Below are positions 9,197 through 19,552 of a stretch of DNA of 64,000 bases, in pieces. Position numbers and translations under genes: made by a program. The DNA lies in the NCBI GenBank assembly GCA_947166385.1, contig CAMVEB010000006.1:92786-156785 (forward strand), written 5' to 3'. The notes beneath the pieces are model-generated. The model worked only from the letters and a program-made list of their open reading frames with translations, ran no database searches and had not been told where the DNA came from. This stretch comes from an uncultured Clostridia bacterium. Lineage in GTDB: Bacteria; Bacillota; Clostridia; Christensenellales; Aristaeellaceae. Every line of letters begins with the position of its first letter. The stretch's first letter is position 1.

Positions 9197-12100
9197 CTAT
9201 TTCAATGAATTTCTCCGCTTGTGGTCGATCTCAGCGGTTCTGCAACCGGGCATCGTGCTGTCATGACTGCAGGCGTTCGGGTGATCGCACCAGGAGCAGA
9301 GTGGTTCCTTTCCGTCCGTGACAGGCCTGGGGGAAGCTTCGCCTCTGTAGATCAGTGTCACATGATCCGCAATCACTTTGATGGCGCAGTCCTCCACCGC
9401 GTACATTTCCTCGGCGCTGACAGCGGAGACCGTATCATTTGTATCCAGTCTTCTCGCAATCTTCACAGGCTTTGCGGCTTCCTGAATCCATTCCTCATCC
9501 AGAATCATACCGGATGTCTGCAGATCTTTGTCGATCTGTGCGTTGATCTGATCAGCATCCTCGCTTCCGACAAGCACGTCCCTGATGGGCTGGTAGAGTC
9601 CGCCTGCCGCTTCATAACCGTCCAGTCCCAGCCGGGCTGCCCGGATATACAGCGGGAGCTGGAGCTGAAGACCGGCCACAATGGAATTCTGCCTGACTTC
9701 CTTCCTGGACATCTTATTGTCTACAATCATGAAATACTTTTTTCCGTCCGCGGTTTCCAGTCTGTCAATCCGGTCAATCCGGCCGGAGAAAGCAACAGGG
9801 TCGCCGTCAGAAGTCCTGATCTGAATGGCCGGGATTCCGGTCTTTCCGGATGCGTCAGGCGTACCGAACGGAACTTCCGCAGCCATGGGCAGGAAGTGCG
9901 GCTTCTGCCGGAAGGAACGCATCATGCTTGCGATGGATGTCCGGATTCCGCGGATAATTCCCGCACCCTGATAACGGTGCATGGTGTCAGAAGTCAGGAT
10001 GCCGCCTTCCCATTTCTTCACACGCTCCTTCAGAATCTGGTTCAGGAGCTTTGTTTGCGTTCCCTCAGACAGATCCGGCCATTCCGGAAGCTTCATGGCT
10101 TTTTCCAGGAACATCTGCAGGACGTCATGGTGAAACGTGCCCTGCTCATCCCGCCGGAAGGCATAGGTCCCGGCCGGCACCAGCCCCAGTCCGTACTGCA
10201 GGAAGTGCCGGTACGGGCATGAACCGAAAGTCTCCACGCGGGAAATGGTCATGCCGTGCGTGATATAGAGTTTCCGGGCCTGTTCAGGCGTGATCCTGGC
10301 GGACGGAACCGTGACATGCAAACCGTTCAGAACGCTTTCGATCTTCTTTTTCCATTCGTCGGTCTGATACAGAGAACTGAGGGCATTCTTCCAAAGGGCA
10401 TCATCCGGGGAATCGCCCTGCAGGAAGCTGTCTTTGCTGTCTTTGGTTTCCCGCAGCCTGACAGCCAGTGCCTCCAGCGCAAAGGCCGGCGCAAAGGGCC
10501 GGATGTCCGTTTCCATAAGACCGCCTGTTACGTTCTCCGGATTTGTCTCCTTCAGGATTTTCGACAGCCGTTTGAAGGCGCTGGAAGGCGTCATGACACC
10601 GCCGCTTGGTTTCGCGCTGGAACAGGAAATCATCAGTTCCTGACGCGCCAGAGAAACTGCCTGGTAAACATCCTGCTTCTGGCGGGCGGCAAGATCCATC
10701 AGCGACTGACCGATCTTGCTGTACGGTCTTTCCATGTTCACGGGATCTTCCGTTTTCTGTTCTTCGCTTTCTTTCCCTTCTTCATCTTCAGACCCGAAAT
10801 GACCATCAGCATACAGTTCCCTGTAGAATTTCTGATTTGCCTCCTCGATGAATTCTTCCAGCTGGCTGCGTTCATGCTCAGAGAGAATGCCTGCACTGGA
10901 GGAAATCTCATTCTCCTGCAGTCCCATGACGATCATGCAGCGGATACCGGAAGAAAAGAACATCTGCGGCGGCGCGACCATGACAGCGCCGGAGAGCTGA
11001 GGCAGGGATTTGATCTTTCTCGAAGCCAGGGAAGATTCCAGCATCGTGCACAGGTCGTGCAGCGGAAGCGGTTCGTCCCCGATAAATGTCGCGACCGTGT
11101 CAAGCAGTTCGTTGACGGCGGTCCATACCTGCCGGTTTCTGTCGATCCCCAGGTCATCTCCCTGAGAAGCCAGAATTTCCTCCTGCGCCTGAAGGCGATC
11201 ATAGATCTTTGCATCCGTGATGAACTCAAAAAGCAGGGTTGCGGCCTGCCTGCCGGTGCAGGCTTTCCGGGAGAGCTTTTTCTTCAGTTCAACGATGGGA
11301 TCCATCAGCTTTTGCCGGAGTTCTTCCAGAGACTGCACTTTTTGGCTGTCTTTTTCGGGGATATGGAATGGTTTCAGCCATCTGCCGCGATGAATGCCGT
11401 TCTCCCGGACATAGTTTTCCATGTCCATGATTTCTTTGGGCTTCATGTCTGTGAAACCGGTCTTGATCAGCCGGAGGACATCTTCCTGGCAGAAATTCAG
11501 CCGCAGCATCCGCAGCAGGGACAGGAAATACTGTGCGTATCCGCTCATCAGGATCGGCTGATCCTGCTTGGCATTGAAGGGAATTCCGGATGCAGAAAGC
11601 GTCAGCGGCAGCAGAGACGGAAGCGTGTTCTGCTCACAGACCGCGATGGCCATATCCTCCCAGGGGATGCCTGCCCGATGCCAGTCGATCAGCGTCTGGC
11701 AGGCATGCTGGCATTCCAGATAGGAGTTCTTCGCGTAGTACATGCGGACATGGGACATGTCCGGAACATAGGTTTGGGCCAGTTCAGCCATGGCGGCATT
11801 CCGGACTGCCGCCGGATTATCCCGGATGACATACGTTTCCTCCCTGCTTTCATAGACTCGCTCGCTGCCGAACTGGCCAAGAGCGTAGATACTCTTCTCA
11901 ACATAAGCAATACCGGCATCGATCTGCGGGATCATTTCTTCCCGCTGAACGGTGTGTGCGATATGTTTGCGCTTCAGATAGTACTTCAGGGCCCGGACAG
12001 AATCGTTGGCAGCCCTGAAAATGTCACGGTCAGGGCCTGCGTCATCGCTGATCAGCCCGATCACGATCTCGTCAGCCCCGGAGCCGTCCTCCGGGGAAGC

Positions 12101-12724
12101 GGCTTCCACAAGGTTCAGGATGTCATGCGTGATATAGTCAAAACCGTAGATCAGAAGCTGACTGTTCTGAACGATCCCGCTTTGACGAATCAGACTGACA
12201 GCGGACATCCACTGACCGACGGTATCCTCAAATCCTTTTTCCAGGATTTGCTGATATCCGTCCCAGATCAGCGAGATATCCTCCAGTTTTGCCTCCGTGC
12301 GGTGGCTGGAGGGCGTGTATTGCCTGAGAAATCCGGGAGTAAGCTTGGCGCGGGTGAATTCGTCGATCTGGCCGGCAATTTTCGCGGCCAGTGTCGGCTG
12401 TGCCACAGAATCCCTGTAGTATTTCAGCTCGTTCCGGCAGTGATGCAGTACCTGGGAGATGATCATATTCTGTCCGTCACCGGAGATGGGTTTCCTGTTT
12501 CCGTGTCCCGTCAGTTCCCGGATTTCGCGGATCAGCGAAGACGGAGAGAAAATCTTCAGGTCAAAGATGCCGCCGTCAGGGCTCCGGTTCACGATTTCTG
12601 TTTCGCAGGCAAGCGTAAAGGATTCCGGAATCAAAACCACCGGATGGGAAGCATGATTGATTTCCCTGATCAGGCTTGGGATCAGTCCTGGCGCCCGGGT
12701 CGTCACAACGCGAATGTGCGCCAT
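9197..12724 (-). CDS. addB: AddB, helicase-exonuclease subunit
   Basis: A protein of 1175 residues, the usual AddB length. The N-terminal half is helicase-like but lacks a clear Walker A motif (it begins MAHIRVVTTRAPGLIP). The C-terminal third is a PD-(D/E)XK nuclease with FSGRIDRID and MIVDNKMS, framed by iron-sulfur cysteines: SCPYRHF on one side and CSWCDHPNAC on the other. With AddA it resects double-strand breaks and recognises Chi. The start at 12724 is preceded by AGGAGGGAGG and overlaps the addA stop (TGATG), so translation is coupled; a longer frame to 12781 would lie inside addA. Confidence 0.93.
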   Translation of the reverse strand: MAHIRVVTTRAPGLIPSLIREINHASHPVVLIPESFTLACETEIVNRSPDGGIFDLKIFSPSSLIREIRELTGHGNRKPISGDGQNMIISQVLHHCRNELKYYRDSVAQPTLAAKIAGQIDEFTRAKLTPGFLRQYTPSSHRTEAKLEDISLIWDGYQQILEKGFEDTVGQWMSAVSLIRQSGIVQNSQLLIYGFDYITHDILNLVEAASPEDGSGADEIVIGLISDDAGPDRDIFRAANDSVRALKYYLKRKHIAHTVQREEMIPQIDAGIAYVEKSIYALGQFGSERVYESREETYVIRDNPAAVRNAAMAELAQTYVPDMSHVRMYYAKNSYLECQHACQTLIDWHRAGIPWEDMAIAVCEQNTLPSLLPLTLSASGIPFNAKQDQPILMSGYAQYFLSLLRMLRLNFCQEDVLRLIKTGFTDMKPKEIMDMENYVRENGIHRGRWLKPFHIPEKDSQKVQSLEELRQKLMDPIVELKKKLSRKACTGRQAATLLFEFITDAKIYDRLQAQEEILASQGDDLGIDRNRQVWTAVNELLDTVATFIGDEPLPLHDLCTMLESSLASRKIKSLPQLSGAVMVAPPQMFFSSGIRCMIVMGLQENEISSSAGILSEHERSQLEEFIEEANQKFYRELYADGHFGSEDEEGKESEEQKTEDPVNMERPYSKIGQSLMDLAARQKQDVYQAVSLARQELMISCSSAKPSGGVMTPSSAFKRLSKILKETNPENVTGGLMETDIRPFAPAFALEALAVRLRETKDSKDSFLQGDSPDDALWKNALSSLYQTDEWKKKIESVLNGLHVTVPSARITPEQARKLYITHGMTISRVETFGSCPYRHFLQYGLGLVPAGTYAFRRDEQGTFHHDVLQMFLEKAMKLPEWPDLSEGTQTKLLNQILKERVKKWEGGILTSDTMHRYQGAGIIRGIRTSIASMMRSFRQKPHFLPMAAEVPFGTPDASGKTGIPAIQIRTSDGDPVAFSGRIDRIDRLETADGKKYFMIVDNKMSRKEVRQNSIVAGLQLQLPLYIRAARLGLDGYEAAGGLYQPIRDVLVGSEDADQINAQIDKDLQTSGMILDEEWIQEAAKPVKIARRLDTNDTVSAVSAEEMYAVEDCAIKVIADHVTLIYRGEASPRPVTDGKEPLCSWCDHPNACSHDSTMPGCRTAEIDHKRRNSLK

Positions 12725-15700
12725 CAGACCTCCCTCCTTTCCACGGGGCAGGCTTTGCCGGCACGAAGCGCAAACAGCCACATCTCCCTGACGTTCATGC
12801 GGGTAAGCCGCTCAAGCGCTGTCCGGTACCAGTTCATTTGCATCTCATGCCTGGGAACAAAGGTTTCCGGGGCAGTATCGTGATCGGTTTTATAGTCGAT
12901 CAGAATCCACTCATCATTTTCCATGAATGCACAGTCGATGATTCCCTGAACCATGGTAGAACCATGAGGATCCATCCGCATGGTGAAAGTGGCTTCCCGT
13001 TTGATCTCTTTGCTTGCCAGCAACCGTTTTCCAAGATCACTCCGGAAGAAGGAAACGACTCCGTCCAGCCGGATCATTTTTGCTTCGTCCTCTGTCAGAA
13101 TATGCTGATCCCTCATTCGGGCCATTTCAGCACGGATCACCTGATCCGTGTCGGCACCGTCCTTCCGAAGTTCATCCAGACGGATCAGGCGGATAAAGCG
13201 GTGAGTAGCGGTACCGATATTGACTGCCGTAACGGTTTCCTGCTCGTCTTCCAGGAACGCCGGCCTGGTAGCAGCAGAACTGAGACGGAAGGTACGAACC
13301 GCTTCTTCCGTCTTTCGTTTATCTTCCAGCGTTTCTTCACTGTCATCGTCAGACAGAGGCTTCACATGCTGGGTGATGGTCGTGACGCTGGTCTTCAGCG
13401 GAGCCGGTTCCGCTTGCTCCGGCGTGAACAGCAGCATGGGCTCTTTGCTTTCAAGGATCTTTTCAATCCGGAAATCCACGGTATCCGCGGCTTCCTCCGC
13501 TTCTTCAATGGCCTTTCCGGAAACACAGGAAACCCGCCAGAGATCGTCTTCGCTGGTCTTATCCACGTCCGGCAGCTTCACCCGCTGCAGGACGGCGGGC
13601 ATGATCATATCCAGCATGCTGTCCGTTTTCCAGATCCGGGCTGCCCGGGTCTGATTCATCCAGAGCTTTTCATCTCCTTCCTTGCAGGAACCGATCAGGC
13701 AAAGCTTCTGCCTGGCTCGGGTCATGGCCACATACAGCAGCCGGGTGCCTTCTGAAATGTTCTTCCGCAGCGCCTGAATATCAAAGGCATCCCTGCCCTG
13801 GGAATCCAGGACGCTGTGCTTTCTGCGCTGAACGGCGGGAAGGTAAAGCCCCAGCGCACCGCCGGAAGAAGAAACATCGATGCGCAGCTTTTCGTCATTC
13901 CGCTTTCTGCGGATGCTCTTTTGCAGATCCATGAGGATAACAACCGGGAACTCCAGACCCTTGCTCTTGTGCATGGTCATGACGCGCACAAAGTTGTCCC
14001 CGACGCCCATGGCAGGATGGTCATCGCTGTCGCTCTGCTTTGTTTCACTGGCTTCCCGAAGGATGCTGATGAAGTCTGACAGCCGCATGTTTCCGGCTTT
14101 CTGTCCGTCCAGCGCTCGCTGGTACAGCGCATCCAGATTTGCCTGACGCGCTTTTCCGTCCGGATAGGCCCCGCGGGCGGCGTATATGCCGGTTTCCCGC
14201 ATCAGCCACCAGATGAAGTCCGGAACCGGCATGCCCTCGCTGATCTTTCTCCATCCGTTCAGCTGTTCGACAACCTGACTGCAGCGGATATCAATCGGTT
14301 TTTCATTCCGTTCCACGCACAGCTCAAAGGCTTCGTAGAAAGGCACATATTCATTCTTTTCCAGCCGGATATCCGCCAGTTCGCTCTCTGTGAACAGGAA
14401 AGGCGTATTAATCAGCGTTCCGACCAGCGCGTCATCATTGTGCAGGTTGTCGATGACGGTCAGGAGACTCAGGAAAGACTTCACTTCAGCCAGGCCGAAG
14501 AAATCAGGCGCGCCTTCATACAGGACCGGGATATGCATTTTTTTCAGGTGATCCACAATGGAGGAAGCAGCGCCTTTGGCAACCCTCACCAGAATGACAA
14601 TATCCCTGTACCGGTAATGCTCCCTGCTGCTGGATTCAGACGAGGGGGTAATCAGGGACTGGATGTACCGGCCTGCCGCTTCGCACTGAGCTTCCAGTTT
14701 GTCCGCGTCTTCTTCGCCTTTTCGTACCAGGAAGACATCAACCGGTCCGAAGTCGCCTTCGGCATTGCACCGCAGGTTGTCCTCCGGAATGTAGTTCATG
14801 TCCGTGATCCGTTTGTCCATGGTTTCCGTGAACACCTCATTCACGGCATTCACAACGCTTTTGCAGGAGCGATAGTTGTCCATGAAGAAGATCCGGCGCT
14901 GCTCCGCGTCAGCGTCATCCGAATAGGTTCTGCGTTCATGCTCGAACAGATCCGGTTCGGCATGGCGGAATCCGTAGATGGACTGTTTGATATCACCGAC
15001 CATGAAGAACTGATGCCCGGGCCCGGTCAGGGATTTGATGATGGCATCCTGAATGCCGGAAACGTCCTGACATTCGTCCACGTAAATGTATCTGTATTTG
15101 GCCAGCAGCTCATTTCGCTTATCCGGATCAGACATGATACGGTAGGCGATCTGTTCCATGTCAGCATAGTCAATCGCCCCGGCTTCCAGCTTCTGCTGCT
15201 CATACTGATCGGCGGTTTCTTTCAGAAGCAGCTCCAGTCCCCGCAGTTCCTTCTGAATGATCCTGTTCAGGCGCTCATTCTTCCCGTCCAGCATGGCGTC
15301 AATGCGTTTGACCGCTGTGGAGAAGATGCCGTTGGAGCCTTTCATGCTGTTGCGGACGCTGTCAAACTGCTTCTTCCAGGCTTTGGTTTCATCATCCGAC
15401 CCACGGGGCGCGGCAGGCGCTTTCACAAACGCGGCGCCGGTGTCCTGAAGCAGCGCTCTTTTCTCTTCAATCCCTTCCGTGCGTTCATATTTCTCAAGGA
15501 AGCCGGCAATCAGGTCATCGTCCGCCTGGACCGTATCGTAGCAGGAAGCCAGGGCCAGCGGGTCTTTCAGGAGTTCCTGCTCCTGCCGCAGGCATTCTTC
15601 CAGCCCCAGCACATCCAGATCAATCGAGGTCATGATCTGCTGATTCCAGAGTTCATACGGAGGTTTGCTGACGATCTTATCAAGGAAATCAAAGGGATCA

Positions 15701-16257
15701 GGGATGCCCATCAGGACATTGTACAGATCCTCAACCATCTTCCGGATGTCTTCCGGGCTGAAGGCGGTCATCAGAAAACCAACGGCCTGCCTGTCCGCAA
15801 GGCTGTACTGATCCCTGCTGCTGAAGATCTGCTCTGCGGCGTCGGAAAAGCACTCGTCCATGATGTGCTTTTTTTCCGCATCATTCAGCACCCGGGGATT
15901 CATGGTGGCCCCGGCATTGTCGTTGTACTCCTTCAGCAGCTGGGTGCAGAAGGAGTGAATGGTGCTGATCGTGGCTGTTTCGATCTCGCTCAGCGCTTTG
16001 GACGCCTGATTGACTCCCTGCTGGGAAGCGTTCTCCAGGAGATCCCGCAGTTTGTCCTTCATATTCTGAGCCGCGTCCCTGGTGAAGGTGATGACAAGGA
16101 ACTGGGAAATAGACGCCTCCGGATGCCGGATCAGCGTCTCTTTAATCTTCTCCACCATGACGGTGGTCTTCCCTGAGCCGGCAGCCGCGGAGACCAGGAT
16201 ATTCTGGTTCTGGGCGTGAATGGCTTCCAGCTGGGAAGCATTGAACTTTGTCGGCAC
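12724..16257 (-). CDS. addA: AddA, UvrD-type helicase-nuclease subunit
   Basis: About 1177 residues. Walker A SAAAGSGKTTVMVEK lies near residue 25, followed by QFLVITFTRDAA (motif Ia), YIYVDECQDVSG (motif II), GDIKQSIYGFRHAEP, VMTMHKSKGLEFPVV and LLYVAMTRARQKL (motifs IV-VI). The C-terminus is a RecB-type nuclease with QGIIDCAF and LIDYKTDHD. This is the motor and nuclease of the AddAB complex of Gram-positive bacteria. I chose the GTG at 16257 because AAAGGGGGG stands just before it and the protein then begins PTKFNASQLEAI as in the family; the ATG at 16302 is possible. Confidence 0.93.
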   Translation of the reverse strand: MPTKFNASQLEAIHAQNQNILVSAAAGSGKTTVMVEKIKETLIRHPEASISQFLVITFTRDAAQNMKDKLRDLLENASQQGVNQASKALSEIETATISTIHSFCTQLLKEYNDNAGATMNPRVLNDAEKKHIMDECFSDAAEQIFSSRDQYSLADRQAVGFLMTAFSPEDIRKMVEDLYNVLMGIPDPFDFLDKIVSKPPYELWNQQIMTSIDLDVLGLEECLRQEQELLKDPLALASCYDTVQADDDLIAGFLEKYERTEGIEEKRALLQDTGAAFVKAPAAPRGSDDETKAWKKQFDSVRNSMKGSNGIFSTAVKRIDAMLDGKNERLNRIIQKELRGLELLLKETADQYEQQKLEAGAIDYADMEQIAYRIMSDPDKRNELLAKYRYIYVDECQDVSGIQDAIIKSLTGPGHQFFMVGDIKQSIYGFRHAEPDLFEHERRTYSDDADAEQRRIFFMDNYRSCKSVVNAVNEVFTETMDKRITDMNYIPEDNLRCNAEGDFGPVDVFLVRKGEEDADKLEAQCEAAGRYIQSLITPSSESSSREHYRYRDIVILVRVAKGAASSIVDHLKKMHIPVLYEGAPDFFGLAEVKSFLSLLTVIDNLHNDDALVGTLINTPFLFTESELADIRLEKNEYVPFYEAFELCVERNEKPIDIRCSQVVEQLNGWRKISEGMPVPDFIWWLMRETGIYAARGAYPDGKARQANLDALYQRALDGQKAGNMRLSDFISILREASETKQSDSDDHPAMGVGDNFVRVMTMHKSKGLEFPVVILMDLQKSIRRKRNDEKLRIDVSSSGGALGLYLPAVQRRKHSVLDSQGRDAFDIQALRKNISEGTRLLYVAMTRARQKLCLIGSCKEGDEKLWMNQTRAARIWKTDSMLDMIMPAVLQRVKLPDVDKTSEDDLWRVSCVSGKAIEEAEEAADTVDFRIEKILESKEPMLLFTPEQAEPAPLKTSVTTITQHVKPLSDDDSEETLEDKRKTEEAVRTFRLSSAATRPAFLEDEQETVTAVNIGTATHRFIRLIRLDELRKDGADTDQVIRAEMARMRDQHILTEDEAKMIRLDGVVSFFRSDLGKRLLASKEIKREATFTMRMDPHGSTMVQGIIDCAFMENDEWILIDYKTDHDTAPETFVPRHEMQMNWYRTALERLTRMNVREMWLFALRAGKACPVERREV

Positions 16258-16414
16258 GGGCGCCCCCCTTTCGACCGGGTCATTCCTGCCATGGGCAGTC
16301 ATCTGCCGGAATACGCTCAGCGATGCTTCTTCTGATCATCTGTCACATTCTATCATTTTCCTGAGAAAAATGGTATACTCTGGGTAACAATCCGGATTTG
16401 TGAGGGTGACTGGC

Positions 16415-16906
16415 ATGCTGAATTACAGGAGAATTGAACCGTCTGATGACGGGAGGATCGCAGAAATCATTCGGGACAATCTGGAGAAAGCCCATCTGAA
16501 CATTCCGGGAACCGCGTATTTTGATCCTGAATTGAATCATTTGAGTGAATACTATCACAGCGATCTGCCCGGACGGGCATATTTTGTCGCGCTCGGAGAA
16601 CACGGGGAAGTGATCGGTGGGGTAGGGATCGCAGAATTTGACGGCATGGAAGATTGCGCGGAACTTCAAAAGCTGTACCTGGATGATGCTGCCAAAGGGA
16701 AAGGATGGGGAAAGGAGTTGATGCTGCTTGCCATCCGTTGGGCTGAATCATCCGGTTATAAGAATCTATACCTGGAAACCCATACAAACCTGGCTGCGGC
16801 CCTGTGCCTCTATGAAAAAATGGGGTTCCGGCAAATAGAAAAACCCTGTTCAACGATCCATCAGACAATGAATCGCTTTTATCTGAAAGAGTTATCAGGC
16901 GAATGA
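16415..16906 (+). CDS. GNAT family N-acetyltransferase
   Basis: A 163-residue GNAT protein. It has LQKLYLDDAAKGKGWGKELM, the acetyl-CoA pyrophosphate loop with R/Q-x-x-G-x-G/A in the relaxed form KGKGWG, and the late motif NLYLETHTNLAAALCLYEKMGF. Substrate unknown; the closest-looking families acetylate small amines or the alpha-amino group of proteins. The ATG at 16415 is preceded by GAGGG; an in-frame GTG at 16400 is an alternative. It is divergent from addA and stands alone. Confidence 0.85.
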   Translation: MLNYRRIEPSDDGRIAEIIRDNLEKAHLNIPGTAYFDPELNHLSEYYHSDLPGRAYFVALGEHGEVIGGVGIAEFDGMEDCAELQKLYLDDAAKGKGWGKELMLLAIRWAESSGYKNLYLETHTNLAAALCLYEKMGFRQIEKPCSTIHQTMNRFYLKELSGE

Positions 16907-17044
16907 ATTCCGGATTGACAGGAAAAACGATAAACAGTTTTCCTGCCGGCAGGAACTGCCAACAGAAAAGATGACTGCGTATCAACTGATGAAGCCTGAT
17001 GAAGAGCTTCACACACAAATAGAACGAAAAGGAGAACTCTGAAC

Positions 17045-17848
17045 ATGAAAAAGATCTTTGCAATGCTGGCAGCGCTGGTGCTGGCCCTGACTGTGGGATG
17101 CTCGTTCGCGGTGACGGAAGAGGATATGAAGCCGAGCACGCCCGAGATGAAGGCCTACGAGAGCACCTGGGTATCGGAAGACGGGGAGACGCTGGTTCAA
17201 ATCAGCCGGCAGGACGACGGTTTCCAGATCACGGCGGTGCGGAAGACCGGAGACGATACCTTCACATCCTGGGAATACCTGTCCAACTTTGATGCGGAGA
17301 CGAAGTCCATCAAAGACGCGTTCGGCATCAAATGCGACTGCAAGGTCACGGACGGCGTGGACAATGTGATTGACGGATCATCCGTCGACGAGCTCCATGC
17401 AAGCTTTACCATCGGCGATGACGCCAGGCTGATCTGGAAGGACGAGGAAGCGGGAACGGAAACCGTGCTGGCGAAGATCGGGAATTTTATCGGCCAGTTC
17501 GTTTACGACCGGTTGAGCGTTGATTTTGTCTGGAACGCTCATGAGAATCATTACAACATTCTGGCGACCTGGGCCGATAACGCCTGGCAGACGTGGGATT
17601 ACCAGCTGAACGGCAATTATGATCCGGAAACGGAAACCGTATCCTTCCAGGGGCTGACGCAGCTGCTGACCTATAAGGATGACGGAGAGATCGACACCGA
17701 GGCCAAAGTGGAGGAAAGGGAACTGGAAGGTACCTTCTCCTTCGATGAAAACGGCGGGCTGATCTGGAAATCCTCCGACGCATCCGAAGATGGGATTGTG
17801 CTTGAAAACTGCTGGATCCCGCTGTGGGCCAGCGTCATCCTGTTCTGA
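17045..17848 (+). CDS. Exported protein of unknown function
   Basis: A 267-residue protein with a clear signal peptide (MKKIFAMLAALVLALTVGCSFA). The GCS at the end of the hydrophobic core may be a lipobox, although it is not followed by a typical leader. The mature part is acidic and built of repeated beta-strand units with Trp near strand ends (ESTWVSEDGETLVQI, SWEYLSNFDAETKSI, TWDYQLNGNYDPETETVSF), suggesting a beta-sandwich or lipocalin-like fold that repeats twice. AAAAGGAG precedes the ATG. Not recognised; it is followed by a strong terminator, so it is a single-gene unit. Confidence 0.7.
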   Translation: MKKIFAMLAALVLALTVGCSFAVTEEDMKPSTPEMKAYESTWVSEDGETLVQISRQDDGFQITAVRKTGDDTFTSWEYLSNFDAETKSIKDAFGIKCDCKVTDGVDNVIDGSSVDELHASFTIGDDARLIWKDEEAGTETVLAKIGNFIGQFVYDRLSVDFVWNAHENHYNILATWADNAWQTWDYQLNGNYDPETETVSFQGLTQLLTYKDDGEIDTEAKVEERELEGTFSFDENGGLIWKSSDASEDGIVLENCWIPLWASVILF

Positions 17849-17908
17849 GATCGTGTGCGTTTCCCTGTTCATGATGCGGCTTGGTGCATCAGGGATTGAT
17901 AAACCGAT

Positions 17909-17940
17909 GGGGCTGTGAAAACTCACAGCCCCGGTTTTTC
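17909..17940 (+). terminator. Rho-independent terminator
   Basis: A 10-bp GC-rich stem (GGGGCTGTGA / TCACAGCCCC) with a 4-base loop, followed by GGTTTTT. It closes the exported-protein gene ending at 17848 and separates it from the convergent hydrolase gene. Confidence 0.85.
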
Positions 17941-17942
17941 AT

Positions 17943-19280
17943 TCATTGAGCTACGAAATCAGCAATATCCTGAATGACCTGATTATCCATTCTGTCAGAA
18001 CGGGAATATACTTCGGCGCCTTCTGTTTTCCGCCCTGCTGTGAAGGCGTGGGTCAGTCCCGGATAGGAAATCATCTGCCAGTTTTCTTTTTCGCTGAGCG
18101 CATCTTTCCAGATCCCGAAGTCTTCCATGGTCACCTGATAGTCCTCTTCTCCCTGCAGCAGCAGAACAGGCTGAGCAATCTCCTCTGCCGCCTGCAGAAT
18201 GTCGTAATCCGCCAGCCACTTCCAGTAAGCGGAGTATACACCGGCGACCGTATCGTCCTCCGTCAGGGAATCCAGATCCTGCAATTTGTCCAGTTCTGCA
18301 AAAAGCGCATCCTTTTCCGTCTGCTGTTCGTCCGTAATCTTCGGAAGCAGGGAATACAGGAAATCATACTGCTCCCGCATCAGGACATCCAGGGGCCTGG
18401 GCGAAGCGGCCATCATGATAAACCCCCTGGCCCTGACAGGCGCATCTTTCAGTTCCCGCGCAACAGCCGGAATCGCGTTTCCTCCCAGACTGTGCCCCAG
18501 GACATAGATGCGGTCGGGATCAATCCTGTCCTGCTGAGCAAGCAGCTGCACAGCATTCACGGCATCCTCCAGATATTCATCAACCAGTGTGATCTGTTTG
18601 TTTGTCGCCAGTTCCATGCCATATACATAGGAGCGCTTGTCAAAGCGATATACGGCAACCCCTCTTTCCGCCAGACCTTCGGCAAGATCCCGGAAAGGTT
18701 TCAGATTCCCAACCGATTCATCCTTATCACTGGCCCCTGAACCCTGCAGGAGGACAACCACCGGGAATGGGCCTTCTCCCTTTGGAACCGTTAGAATTCC
18801 GGGCAGTTCGCCAAGCATTGGCACCGGTAGCGCCAATTCTATGCTGTCGTACAGACCGGATTCAGTTTTCTCCTCCTGGCTGCCGCTGTACGCACCGGTT
18901 TGCAGGCCCGCGATAACACCGTCCTGAACAAAAAGGATTAAATCCACCTGCATGGCGGAAAAAACACAGGGAATATGGAATACCTTCAGCCCGCTCATTT
19001 CCCCTTCATAGGCCGGCATCACGGATTCGGGCGTGCCCAGGGCAGACAACTGCTTGACCATACCGGCAATTCCACCCAGCTGTCTGAGCGCGGCTTCCAT
19101 CTGGGCGGAAAATGCCCAAGTGCCTTCCAGCTCTTCCGGATGTTCTCCGAGGAAGACCGCGATGAATTCATCCGCATCCGCCGCGGTTTCCATTTTCCTG
19201 GGTTCCTGTTCCGCTGCCGTGATTCCGCAGATCGTCAGCGCCATGACCATGGCCAGCAGGACCGAAATAACTTTTTTCAT
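17943..19280 (-). CDS. Exported alpha/beta hydrolase with DUF3887-like N-domain
   Basis: A 445-residue secreted protein. Residues 1-22 are a signal peptide (MKKVISVLLAMVMALTICG). Residues of about 30-130 resemble the DUF3887 domain that often precedes secreted hydrolases. The rest is an alpha/beta hydrolase: oxyanion region LLQGSGASDKDESVG, nucleophile elbow GHSLGGN, acid in LLLQGEEDYQV and histidine in PGLTHAF. Such enzymes act as esterases or peptidase-like acyl hydrolases on the cell surface. GAAGGAGG precedes the ATG. Confidence 0.85.
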   Translation of the reverse strand: MKKVISVLLAMVMALTICGITAAEQEPRKMETAADADEFIAVFLGEHPEELEGTWAFSAQMEAALRQLGGIAGMVKQLSALGTPESVMPAYEGEMSGLKVFHIPCVFSAMQVDLILFVQDGVIAGLQTGAYSGSQEEKTESGLYDSIELALPVPMLGELPGILTVPKGEGPFPVVVLLQGSGASDKDESVGNLKPFRDLAEGLAERGVAVYRFDKRSYVYGMELATNKQITLVDEYLEDAVNAVQLLAQQDRIDPDRIYVLGHSLGGNAIPAVARELKDAPVRARGFIMMAASPRPLDVLMREQYDFLYSLLPKITDEQQTEKDALFAELDKLQDLDSLTEDDTVAGVYSAYWKWLADYDILQAAEEIAQPVLLLQGEEDYQVTMEDFGIWKDALSEKENWQMISYPGLTHAFTAGRKTEGAEVYSRSDRMDNQVIQDIADFVAQ

Positions 19281-19552
19281 TTGATATCCTCCTTCGGGAT
19301 GCTTTTACATGAATAATTCGCTCCTGATCACAGAGAATCCTGTATGGCGCGGGATTGCCGGAACGTGGAATCTTTGCGGCAAAAGAAAAGGACCGGGAAT
19401 GGATCCAATAGCTTTCAGCTGTTGATTGTGTTACAATAAAAAAGATCCAGCCGCGGGAGGGACAATAACATGACGCTCAGCCAGGCCGGTATCCGCGAAG
19501 CTGAAAAGCGGCCTGAGGATATCCGGGGTTTTCCTGCAGGAGGTGAAACGCG

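Noticed and set aside
10256..12883. An 875-codon plus-strand open frame opposite addB
   Set aside because: It is antisense to a complete addB with all motifs, has no ribosome site and no recognisable domain; a shadow of codon bias.
14440..16176. A 578-codon plus-strand open frame opposite addA
   Set aside because: Mirror of the addA reading frame; no family features.
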